A DNA stretch of 52,213 nucleotides. It comes from Planctomycetota bacterium. GTDB lineage: Bacteria > Planctomycetota > UBA8108 > JACQVS01. Both the position numbers and the translations under genes were made by a program. Location: positions 1-52,213 of the forward strand of contig JACQVS010000167.1 in assembly GCA_016209605.1 (NCBI GenBank), written 5' to 3'. The notes under the pieces are model-generated. The model searched no databases. It had not been told where the DNA came from and saw only the letters and a list, made by a program, of their open reading frames with translations. Positions within the stretch are counted from its first letter, which is position 1. Each line of letters starts with the position of its first letter. This document shows, in pieces, positions 41,243 to 49,056 of the stretch.

Positions 41243-41728
41243 TCATCTGTACCGCTCGTCGAGGCTGCGCTGAATCTCTCGGATCCACATCAAATGGGTC
41301 TGGCGAACGCGCAAACCCACGATCGCGGCCAGGTTCCTCATGATCCGAAATCCAAAATCGGGATTGTTTTCAAAAAGTTTTTCCAGCTCGGCCTTCGGGA
41401 AAGCCGCGATTTTCACTCCGCCGCTGACGCAGCCGCTCAGGGTGAATTGAAACGGCGGCACCAGTGAAGACCAGCCCAGGACGTCTCCACGGCCCTTGGT
41501 CTCAAAAGATATATTTTTTACCTCGCCGAAAATCTTCACCGGCAGCACGAGTAGAACCCGGCCCGAGGCCACCACCAGAAGCTCTTTGGCCTCCTGGCCC
41601 AGGGAGAAGAGGACTTCCCCATCCTTGTATTCCCGGTTCACTGCGATCGCGTTCAGGCGATCCAGCTCCGTCGCAGAGCAGTTGGCAAAGAGAGGGGTCT
41701 CGCGCAGCAAAACAAGGTCAACTCCCAT
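41243..41728 (-). CDS. Cyclic-nucleotide-binding-domain protein without DNA-binding domain (distal)
   Basis: The 161-residue product is a single cNMP-binding-like beta-roll: LLRETPLFANCSATELDRL, YKDGEVLFSLGQEAKELLVV, a phosphate-cassette region GRGDVLGWSSLV and a helical end. There is no helix-turn-helix, unlike Crp/Fnr regulators. The arginine expected in a cAMP phosphate cassette is not evident. ATG 41728 follows GGTGATATC; an upstream in-frame start would overlap the preceding cytochrome gene. It is the last gene of the respiratory operon and is related to the first (51527-52036): both carry LGWSS followed by FTLS at the same place. Confidence 0.78.
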   Translation of the reverse strand: MGVDLVLLRETPLFANCSATELDRLNAIAVNREYKDGEVLFSLGQEAKELLVVASGRVLLVLPVKIFGEVKNISFETKGRGDVLGWSSLVPPFQFTLSGCVSGGVKIAAFPKAELEKLFENNPDFGFRIMRNLAAIVGLRVRQTHLMWIREIQRSLDERYR

Positions 41729-41757
41729 GATATCACCATTCCGGGATTTGAAATTGC

Positions 41758-42300
41758 CTACCGGTGACAGGCTACACAATCGACACTGGCCTTGGCCTCT
41801 TCATGGCATTTGATGCAAGTGTTCATGCCCATCATGATCGGTCCGCGATCGAGAGGGCTGGTACGATCAGGAATCTCGGGGTGGCATTTCCGGCAGTCGA
41901 TCTTGGCTACGGCCACGTGCCGGCGATGCGAGAAGAACACGTCCTCGGGCGTGAAGGTCACCCGGTGCCAGGGGATGTCTTCGCCGGTTTTGGCAAAGGC
42001 CATGAGGGTGCCGAACTCCGGCTTGAAGGCATCCGCATTGGCGTCGCTCTCATTGGCGTCGGGATTGTGGCAATCGAAGCAGACAAATTTGCTGGGAATT
42101 CCCGCGTAGGTCTGCAAGTGGGCAAGCTGATGACAATCCCGGCAGCCGATGCCTTGGACTCTTTCCATGTGGAGCCGATGGTTGAAGGCGATGGGCTGCG
42201 GCGGCAACGATCCAAGATTCGGTATCATGGCCGGAAGGAGTAATACAGCAGTCACGATGATCAAACCGCTCAAGAGGGCATACTTTTTTTTCAGCGCCAT
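41758..42300 (-). CDS. Membrane-anchored pentahaem cytochrome c (c3/c7-like)
   Basis: The 180-residue product has an N-terminal anchor (KKKYALLSGLIIVTAVLLLP) and five CxxCH haem sites: CRDCH, CFDCH, CRKCH, CIKCH and CVACH. Upstream histidines (FNHRLHM, FSHRRHV) suggest bis-His ligation as in class III cytochromes. ATG 42300 lies 28 bases after the preceding gene and fits the anchor; longer in-frame extensions would only read antisense-like residues through that gene. It is a probable periplasmic electron carrier of the respiratory complex, comparable to the five-haem ActA of alternative complex III in haem number and anchoring but not demonstrably homologous. Confidence 0.8.
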   Translation of the reverse strand: MALKKKYALLSGLIIVTAVLLLPAMIPNLGSLPPQPIAFNHRLHMERVQGIGCRDCHQLAHLQTYAGIPSKFVCFDCHNPDANESDANADAFKPEFGTLMAFAKTGEDIPWHRVTFTPEDVFFSHRRHVAVAKIDCRKCHPEIPDRTSPLDRGPIMMGMNTCIKCHEEAKASVDCVACHR

Positions 42301-42328
42301 GGCAGATGAACCTTTAACCTCGAGCCGT

Positions 42329-44062
42329 TCACTTGGCCTGGAACTGGAGCGTGAAGTGTCCATGCGTTCCTTCCGCCTTTCGTTTCTCGAAATCGAATAG
42401 ATATCCTTTCTCGATGCACGGGGCCTTGTCATTGTGACAGGCCGCGCAAACTTGTCCATCGACCTTGAACTGACCGGCGTCAAGAAGCTCTTGCTGTTTG
42501 TATGGACGTTTCTTGTCCAGGATTTCCTTGTGGATCGGCATGTACCCGGCTCCAGGACCGTGGCAAGACTCGCACCCGATCCCGGCATTCTCCTTCGCCA
42601 GGGCCGCGGCCGAGGCGTCGCCGGCGGAAGGACTGGGGTATCCACCGGGGAAGCCGAAGCCGGTGGTGTGGCAACCAAGGCATTCGGCGGCAGTGCTGTA
42701 GTCCTTGTTTGGATCCAGCTTCCGCTTCGACTTCAACTCGGATCCAGCTCCGGGCATGAGCATTTTGAAGGCATTGGCCATTTTGGTTTCTTGCCATGTT
42801 TTCCATTGCTGAAAGTGACACTTTTTACAACCGCTGACGCCAAGGTATCGAGCATCGCTTCGAGGCTTGACCGGGGCAATGCCGAACAGATCGCTCTTTT
42901 CCTGGGCGGTAGGCCCTGCGTCCTTGCCCCCCTCGCTGGCTAGGGCTGTTGGTTTCGAAGGTCCTCGACTCGCCTGTGCCGGCGGAGAGGACGTCTTCGA
43001 GGCCTCTTCCCTGCCTGCCGCGGGCGCCGCCGGCCTGGCGGCAGGAGGAACGGGCTCAGGAAATACGGCGGCCAGCGCGTCCTGGAAAAAGGTGAGGGCC
43101 TTGTCAGTCTCGCCGCGGGCCTTGTAAATCCGGCCGAGCTCGTAGCGGACGCGGGAGGCGATCGACTGCTGTCCGATCAGGGAAAGCAGAATCTGCTCCG
43201 CCTTGCGGTCCTCTCCGGTTCGTGCAAGGACCGCGCTCCAGCCGAGCTGGGCAAGCGGCAAAGTGGGATTGTTCGCCAGCGCGGTTCGGAAATGCTGCGC
43301 TGCGGCATCGAGGTCGCCCGCCGCAAGCTTCAGGAAGCCCAGGGCGCAACGCGCCTCCGAAAACGATGGGGCCTGAGATATGGCCTTTTCATAGATCGCC
43401 ACCGCCTGGTCCGGCTTCCCCTCGGCCTGGAGCTTTGAGCCCAGGTTGAACATCCGCCATGCCGCGGCAAGATTTTGATCGATCTTGAAAACGGTTGGTT
43501 CAATCTCCTGGCTCATTTGTTGCTCATTGATTTCACCCAGGAGAAATCTCAGCCTGGCCCGGATCACCTGGCGATATTGTATGGGGTGGCTGGCGAGAAT
43601 GAACTTGAGAACGCCCTGGGCATCGAGCAAGAGGGTGGTGGGAGCGACAATCACGCCGACTTTTCCGTACAAGGTCCGTTGTGGATCGAGCAAAATGGGA
43701 AACGTCAAGTTTTCGCTCGCCAGAGCGGCTTGAACCTTTTCTGCCGGCGAGTTTGAGGCATCCACCGCCACGACCTGCAGCTTGCCCGCGCTGATTTCCT
43801 GAGCCACGGCTTTAAGATCGCGCAGCGCGTCCAGCGACATGCTCTGATGGGGCCGCCAAAAAACAATGGCGGCGGGTCGTCCCTTCAACTGGTCAGACTT
43901 GTACTCGCCCTCTTTGTCGGCGCGAGGCAGAGAAAAGGCGGGAAGGGGGTCTCCAGCCTTGAGATTCTCGACAGCGAACGCTTCACGCTCCAGGATGCTC
44001 AATGAGGCAAGCCAGCCAATGGAGAAAAAAACGCCAATCGGTATCAGGAAATTTCGGTTCAT
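42329..44062 (-). CDS. Redoxin-TPR-tetrahaem cytochrome fusion protein
   Basis: The 577-residue exported protein has a signal peptide (FLIPIGVFFSIGWLASLSI). A thioredoxin/AhpC-like domain (about 35-175) shows PAIVFWRPHQSMSLDALRDL where a WCxxC active site is expected, so it lacks redox cysteines. TPR repeats span about 220-345 (AVAIYEKAISQAPSFSEARC, AAAQHFRTALANNPTLPLAQ). After an Ala/Pro-rich linker, a cytochrome domain carries four sites, CKKCH, CLGCH, CESCH and CAACH, with the c554-like pattern CKKCHFQQWKTWQETKMANA. ATG 44062 is one base after the stop of the 21-haem gene. Partner docking or assembly by the TPR part with electron transfer by the haems is likely. Confidence 0.82.
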   Translation of the reverse strand: MNRNFLIPIGVFFSIGWLASLSILEREAFAVENLKAGDPLPAFSLPRADKEGEYKSDQLKGRPAAIVFWRPHQSMSLDALRDLKAVAQEISAGKLQVVAVDASNSPAEKVQAALASENLTFPILLDPQRTLYGKVGVIVAPTTLLLDAQGVLKFILASHPIQYRQVIRARLRFLLGEINEQQMSQEIEPTVFKIDQNLAAAWRMFNLGSKLQAEGKPDQAVAIYEKAISQAPSFSEARCALGFLKLAAGDLDAAAQHFRTALANNPTLPLAQLGWSAVLARTGEDRKAEQILLSLIGQQSIASRVRYELGRIYKARGETDKALTFFQDALAAVFPEPVPPAARPAAPAAGREEASKTSSPPAQASRGPSKPTALASEGGKDAGPTAQEKSDLFGIAPVKPRSDARYLGVSGCKKCHFQQWKTWQETKMANAFKMLMPGAGSELKSKRKLDPNKDYSTAAECLGCHTTGFGFPGGYPSPSAGDASAAALAKENAGIGCESCHGPGAGYMPIHKEILDKKRPYKQQELLDAGQFKVDGQVCAACHNDKAPCIEKGYLFDFEKRKAEGTHGHFTLQFQAK

Positions 44063-44063
44063 G

Positions 44064-46988
44064 CTATTTTTCCCTGGCATTGGAGATTTGATCTCCTTTG
44101 TTGACAATTTCATTTTTTCGATCATAAGCCATTGGACGGTGGCACCCCGGCGCGCAGCGTCCGCCGTTTTCAGTCAGCTCGAAGTTCACCGGGTACTTCC
44201 AAGCGCCGAACGGCACGAAATCCTTGATCCGCTTGGGTTTCGTTCCGGCATGAACTTCATGGCAGGCCCGGCAGGTCCGGCCTTTTTGCTGGTTAACGTG
44301 AAGGTAATGAAGGTTCTTGTCGCCATTGCGGAAGCTCGTCAGGCTCGTCGTGCGGGCATCGAACACGATCGTCTGTTCGTGACATTCAAAGCACAACTTG
44401 TAACTATCAATTGAGAAGGGCTGATAGAAATTGCTCGGGAATGGATCTCGCAGAATCCGAAAATTTTTTGAGCCATGAGGCAGGTGGCAGCCCGTGCAAT
44501 TGCTTTGGCGGACCGGCCCATGGTGCTCGGGATTGTTGTCAATCCACGATTTCATATCGATGATCGGTCCGTTTGGAGTGTTCAACTGTTTATTGTGACA
44601 TCCGAGACAAAGATTGATTTCCGTGTCCAAAAGAATCTTTGGGATGTCGCTGCCATGGGGGTCATGGCAATTGGCGCATTTCTTTTCCGAGGTGACGGGC
44701 TGGTGCGAAACGACCGCCGCATTGATGGAATCGTGAGTCTCCTTGTGGCACTCGGAACACAAGTCTAACTGGTCTTTCTTGAGCTGGAACTTGAAATTGC
44801 TGCGGTGCGGATCGTGGCAAGCGATGCAGCCCTTGTCGGTGATGACCTGGTGCTGCACCTTCGATTTCTTGACGTGGGTGCGCATCTCCGCATGACAGGT
44901 GAAGCATAGCTCATCCCCAGCCGCCGGAAGCATAAATTTGTTCGGCGCGCTGTGGGGATTGTGGCAAGGAGTGCACATTCCCAATCCCACGGGGCCATGA
45001 AGAAACTTGGCCTCTTCTTTGGATTGGTCATGACACTGGTAACACAGCGCTGGTTCCTTTACCGACAACTCGAACCGGTGATCCTTCTCATTGACCAGCT
45101 TGTGGCAAGCGCCGCACTGCTCCTGTTGAGCCGCTGCGTGGACCACGGCGCCGGATATGAGGGTGACGTGGCAGTTGCCGGCAATGCAGCTGCCCGGGAC
45201 CGAGGCCGGGGGTTTCTCCGTTGAACGGATGGTTGCGGAGCCAGTTTGTGGAACCGAGGGAACAAATCTTTGAAGGTTCGCGGGGATCGAGATCTCTTCC
45301 TCTCCCGGAGGCTGGATGACAACCGGCTCTTTGCCGTGGTTCCGTTTGCCTCCCACCAGCGTCTCCAGCGCGTAAGTCATGCCGATGATATCGGCAAAGC
45401 ACATTTCGCTGCCGGTGAAGTTCGGGCCGTAGGCGTTTTCAGCGCTGTGAGGATTGTGGCAAGCGGTGCATACGCCGACCGCCACGGGCCCATGGGCGGC
45501 CATGGTCTCGACCGGCTCATCGTGACACTTGTAGCACAGGTCGGATTTGTTGCTCTGAAGCGTGAACTGGTGGGTCTTCGGATTGAGGAGAAGGTGGCAA
45601 TGATTGCATTCCCCTTGCGCTACCGGCTCATGAACAAAACGGCCGGTGACCAGGCCGGAATGGCATGCGTTGCTGATGCAGGCGTTTCCAGGCTCGATCG
45701 GCGGGAGAAAAGCTTGAGCCGGGGCTTCTTCCCGAGAATCAAGTTGCTTTGAAGCAGGGAGGACCTTAGCGGCTTCCCTGGAGTTCGATTTGAGGTAAGC
45801 GATCAAATCGAACAGCTCGCCGGGCTGAAAAACCGGCCAGGCGATGCCAGCTTCCGACATCCGGTCCATCATGGTCACGCCATGGTTCCACATCGCATGA
45901 GTAAAACGCCCTGGAGTGATGGCGCTGGCGAGCACCTCCAGGGTCGGCGCTTTCGTGCCTGCCGTTGGCTGCTCCCGATGACATTCGACGCAGTATTTGC
46001 TCTGAAAGATGAGACGGCCTCTTTGGGGATCCCCATCGTGCTCAGTCTGGCCGAGGGAGGTGATGTATGCAAGGATATCCGCCATCTCCTGGGGATCCAG
46101 GGACCTGCGCTCAACCCCTTGCGCCTCCATCATCCGGGTCATTTCGGGGGAATGGTTCCACATGCGGGAAGCGAGGGCGGTCAGGGTCACCGGCAAAGTG
46201 GCGCTGGCGAAATCCTTGGCGCTGCCACCTGGATGGTGACAGGTCTGGCACTTACGTTCGATGAAAAGCCGCTTGCCGGCCAGCGCTGAGCCGGGCCGGA
46301 GAAAAACCTTCTTTTCGTGCCCCCCAAAACTGCGCACGTAAGCGATGATATTCAACAGGTCCGATTCGGCAAGCATTTGCCAGGTCATGCCGGACTTCTT
46401 CATTTCCCGCTCCATCTTGGGAGCATGTTCCCACATCTTCTGAGCCCATAGTATGGGATTGGCGTAATTCGACCAAAGCTTGAGATCGGGGCCGACCTGC
46501 TGGGCTCGTTCTTCGGTTGAGTGGCAGCTGGAACAACCCTTCTCGCGCAAGATGCGCCGGCCGGCGGCGGGATCGCCGGGTTCCTCGAGATAGCCAATGA
46601 AATTCAGGAAACCGAATAGATCGTCCACCTCCTCCAGGCTCAACACCGGGTAGTTGATATGATGGCGGAGCATGTAGGAGTGCATCTTGGGGATGTGGTT
46701 CCACATGATGCCGGCAAGCTGGCCCGGCTTGAGATATTCTCTTCCAATGCGGCCCAGGTCCGGTCCAATTTGACCTCCCACGTTCCAGATGGCGTGACAC
46801 TGGATGCACTGTTTCTCGCTGAACACTTTCCAGCCGCTCAAGACATTATTGGGGAGGAGGTCCCGATCGTCGGCCTTGCCGTCCTTCGCAATGACGACCC
46901 CAACCATGCAGGCGAATACGGCCGCCGCCTTTGTCCACATGGTTCTTTTAAATAAACAAGGTGTGATCTTTTTAAGTTGGCAAAGCAT
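44064..46988 (-). CDS. Large multihaem cytochrome c with 21 haem-binding motifs
   Basis: The 974-residue exported protein has four N-terminal class I-like monohaem modules with CIQCH, CSSCH, CQTCH and CVECH. Each module carries a MW(N/E)H...M segment (MWNHIPKM, MWEHAPKM, MWNHSPEM, MWNHGVTM) that supplies a probable Met ligand. The rest is a multihaem region of NrfB/decahaem style with 14 more CxxCH, two CX4CH (CISNACH, CIAGNCH) and one CX3CH (CAPGCH). At GSEMCFADIIGM a site expected by comparison with DELCFTCH is lost. A signal segment AAAVFACMVGVVIA follows the start. The first ATG overlaps the NrfD-like gene by 17 bases; ATG 46940 is the alternative. It is the probable electron-accepting subunit of the adjacent membrane complex. 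Confidence 0.88.
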   Translation of the reverse strand: MLCQLKKITPCLFKRTMWTKAAAVFACMVGVVIAKDGKADDRDLLPNNVLSGWKVFSEKQCIQCHAIWNVGGQIGPDLGRIGREYLKPGQLAGIMWNHIPKMHSYMLRHHINYPVLSLEEVDDLFGFLNFIGYLEEPGDPAAGRRILREKGCSSCHSTEERAQQVGPDLKLWSNYANPILWAQKMWEHAPKMEREMKKSGMTWQMLAESDLLNIIAYVRSFGGHEKKVFLRPGSALAGKRLFIERKCQTCHHPGGSAKDFASATLPVTLTALASRMWNHSPEMTRMMEAQGVERRSLDPQEMADILAYITSLGQTEHDGDPQRGRLIFQSKYCVECHREQPTAGTKAPTLEVLASAITPGRFTHAMWNHGVTMMDRMSEAGIAWPVFQPGELFDLIAYLKSNSREAAKVLPASKQLDSREEAPAQAFLPPIEPGNACISNACHSGLVTGRFVHEPVAQGECNHCHLLLNPKTHQFTLQSNKSDLCYKCHDEPVETMAAHGPVAVGVCTACHNPHSAENAYGPNFTGSEMCFADIIGMTYALETLVGGKRNHGKEPVVIQPPGEEEISIPANLQRFVPSVPQTGSATIRSTEKPPASVPGSCIAGNCHVTLISGAVVHAAAQQEQCGACHKLVNEKDHRFELSVKEPALCYQCHDQSKEEAKFLHGPVGLGMCTPCHNPHSAPNKFMLPAAGDELCFTCHAEMRTHVKKSKVQHQVITDKGCIACHDPHRSNFKFQLKKDQLDLCSECHKETHDSINAAVVSHQPVTSEKKCANCHDPHGSDIPKILLDTEINLCLGCHNKQLNTPNGPIIDMKSWIDNNPEHHGPVRQSNCTGCHLPHGSKNFRILRDPFPSNFYQPFSIDSYKLCFECHEQTIVFDARTTSLTSFRNGDKNLHYLHVNQQKGRTCRACHEVHAGTKPKRIKDFVPFGAWKYPVNFELTENGGRCAPGCHRPMAYDRKNEIVNKGDQISNAREK

Positions 46989-48351
46989 CTTTCAATTTCG
47001 GTTCGCTCAGGTTTGCCGAGGGAAGGTATTGTCGGATCCTTTCGGAGACTTCGGCAACGGCCTTTTCACGGCCTTCCTTCACTTCCCAGATGGAGACGAT
47101 GGGAAAGAACTTCGTGAACAAGACATAAAGCAGCATGAAAGTAGAGAAGCAGCCCGCCAGAATGCACCATTCAACCCAGGTCGGGGTATAGGAAACAGAC
47201 TCGCGGGGGAGTCGAGGATTCGAAAGGCTGGGAACGACGATGATATAGCGCTCGAGATACATGCCGATATTGACGCTGATGGAGGCGATGACCGTTCCCG
47301 CAACGGTGCGGGTTTTACGATTGCTGAGGATGATGAACGGAAGGACGAAGCACGTCAGGACCATAGTCCAGAAATAAGGGGCGTAAGGCCCAAAGAGCTT
47401 GGCATTGAAAACCTTCATATGAATGGGCTCGTGCCCGTAGAAAGTGGTCAAGAACTCGGACAGGGTGAAATAGAGCCACAACAGGCTCATCACCAGCAGG
47501 AGGATGCCCAGGTAATTGAAGTGGATCGGCTTGAAGTAGCCCTCCAGGTGATAGGCCCATCGAATGATCGCCATGGCCACGATCAATGCGGCCACACCGG
47601 AGAAGATGGCGCCGGCGACGAAATAGGGGCCAAAGATGGCGCTGTGCCACATGGGTTGGATGGTCATCGCAAAAACGAACGAGACGACCGTGTGAACGCT
47701 GACCGCCACGGGAATGACCACGATGGCCATCACCGACATGAGAATATGGAGAATGCGCCACTGCCTGGGCGTGCCTTTCCAGCCCAGGGCGAGCATTCGG
47801 TAGAGCCAGTGTTTGTTAGCGATGTTATCGCGAAGAATGGCGATATCGGGGATGAGAGGAAGATAAAGGTAAACGGTGCTGCAGATCAAGTAGGTTGTTA
47901 TGCTGCATACATCCCACAACAGCGGCGATTGCAAATGCCCGTGCTTGACGACATTGAGCATCCGGTCCGGCCGTCCCAGATCGATGAGGATGTTGCCGAC
48001 TCCGAATAGCAGCACCATGACGGTGATGACCTCGGCTGACCGGGTGATGGTACGCCGCCACTCGGCGGAGACGATTCGAAGAATGGCGGAAATGAGCGTC
48101 CCCGCATGGCTGATGCCAATGAAGAAAACGAAGTTGGTGATGTAAACGCCCCAATACACGGGCCGGTTCAACCCGGTGACTCCGAGCCCATTTCGGTACT
48201 GGAGGCAGTATGCGAAGATACCCAGGCCGGTGACGCCCAGGAGCACGGCCGTCAGGATATAAAAACGGCGCGTGGAATGAACAATCGGCTGAACCAGGAT
48301 CGCATCTTCCCCCAGGCTTGGGGTATGGGCTGATCCGATGGCATCGTTCAT
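46972..48351 (-). CDS. NrfD/ActC/QrcD-like integral membrane quinone-interacting subunit
   Basis: The 459-residue polytopic protein has about ten membrane helices. The stretch GLNRPVYWGVYITNFVFFIG followed by SHAGTLISAILR closely follows the ActC/NrfD signature, and later VHTVVSFVFA and FGPYFVAGAIFSGVAAL fit the same fold, including the histidine region linked to quinone interaction. NrfD proteins couple menaquinone or ubiquinone to periplasmic Fe-S and molybdopterin-family subunits. It begins seven bases after the ferredoxin stop, and its own end overlaps the multihaem gene. Similarity to ActC suggests quinol:cytochrome or cytochrome:quinone oxidoreduction; the direction cannot be read from sequence. 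Confidence 0.92.
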   Translation of the reverse strand: MNDAIGSAHTPSLGEDAILVQPIVHSTRRFYILTAVLLGVTGLGIFAYCLQYRNGLGVTGLNRPVYWGVYITNFVFFIGISHAGTLISAILRIVSAEWRRTITRSAEVITVMVLLFGVGNILIDLGRPDRMLNVVKHGHLQSPLLWDVCSITTYLICSTVYLYLPLIPDIAILRDNIANKHWLYRMLALGWKGTPRQWRILHILMSVMAIVVIPVAVSVHTVVSFVFAMTIQPMWHSAIFGPYFVAGAIFSGVAALIVAMAIIRWAYHLEGYFKPIHFNYLGILLLVMSLLWLYFTLSEFLTTFYGHEPIHMKVFNAKLFGPYAPYFWTMVLTCFVLPFIILSNRKTRTVAGTVIASISVNIGMYLERYIIVVPSLSNPRLPRESVSYTPTWVEWCILAGCFSTFMLLYVLFTKFFPIVSIWEVKEGREKAVAEVSERIRQYLPSANLSEPKLKDALPT

Positions 48352-48358
48352 CGTCGAA

Positions 48359-49039
48359 TCACCTCTCTTGCAGATAAATCACCTTGGGTTCCGTTCCCAG
48401 GTCCTCCATGAGCCGAAAGGCCCGCCGGCTGCTGGCCAGCTGGCTTACTTCACTGGCGGGATCGTCGAGGTCGCCGAACCACATGGCCTTGGCTGGACAA
48501 GCCTCCACACAGGCCGGGACATACTCACCGGGCCGCAGCGAGCGCGCTTCAAACCTGGCCTGATCGCGCGCCTTCATCAACCGGTGGTGACAAAAAGTGC
48601 ACTTTTCGACGACGCCCTTCGGACGGACCGAAACATCGGGATTCAAACTTTTACTCATCGGCTCCGGCCAAACCGGAGCGTGCCAGTTGAAGTAGCGGAC
48701 CGTATAGGGGCAGGCCGTCGTGCAGTACCTGCACCCGATGCAACGGTTGTAGATCTGGCCCACGATGCCTTCTTCGCTCAGGTAGGTGGCTCCTACCGGA
48801 CAGACCTTGACGCAGGGAGGACGGTCGCAGTGCATGCAGGGGAGAGGCAGCATGCGCATCTTGACGCGCGGGTACTCGCCTTCGACGAAAGAGATGACCT
48901 CCAGCCAGGAGAAATGGCGTCCGTTATCCGCCACGCCATCCTGCGGAACCGCCAGGTTGTTTTCAGCCTTGCAGGCGACTGAACATGCCTGGCAGCCCGT
49001 GCAGAGATCAAGGTCAATCACCATTCCCCATCTTGCCAT
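48359..49039 (-). CDS. Four-cluster [4Fe-4S] ferredoxin subunit (DmsB/PsrB/QrcC-like)
   Basis: The 226-residue electron-transfer subunit has four cysteine groups: CTGCQACSVAC (C13, C16, C19, C23), CMHCDRPPCVKVCP, CIGCRYCTTACP and the split CTFCHH...CVEACP. This is the full set for four cubane clusters in the DmsB/NrfC family. There is no signal peptide; such subunits are usually exported together with a Tat-signalled partner. The gene lies 17 bases after the molybdopterin-family gene and seven before the NrfD-like gene, so it links catalytic and membrane subunits. Confidence 0.93.
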   Translation of the reverse strand: MARWGMVIDLDLCTGCQACSVACKAENNLAVPQDGVADNGRHFSWLEVISFVEGEYPRVKMRMLPLPCMHCDRPPCVKVCPVGATYLSEEGIVGQIYNRCIGCRYCTTACPYTVRYFNWHAPVWPEPMSKSLNPDVSVRPKGVVEKCTFCHHRLMKARDQARFEARSLRPGEYVPACVEACPAKAMWFGDLDDPASEVSQLASSRRAFRLMEDLGTEPKVIYLQER

Positions 49040-49056
49040 CGTTCGTTACTCGATAA

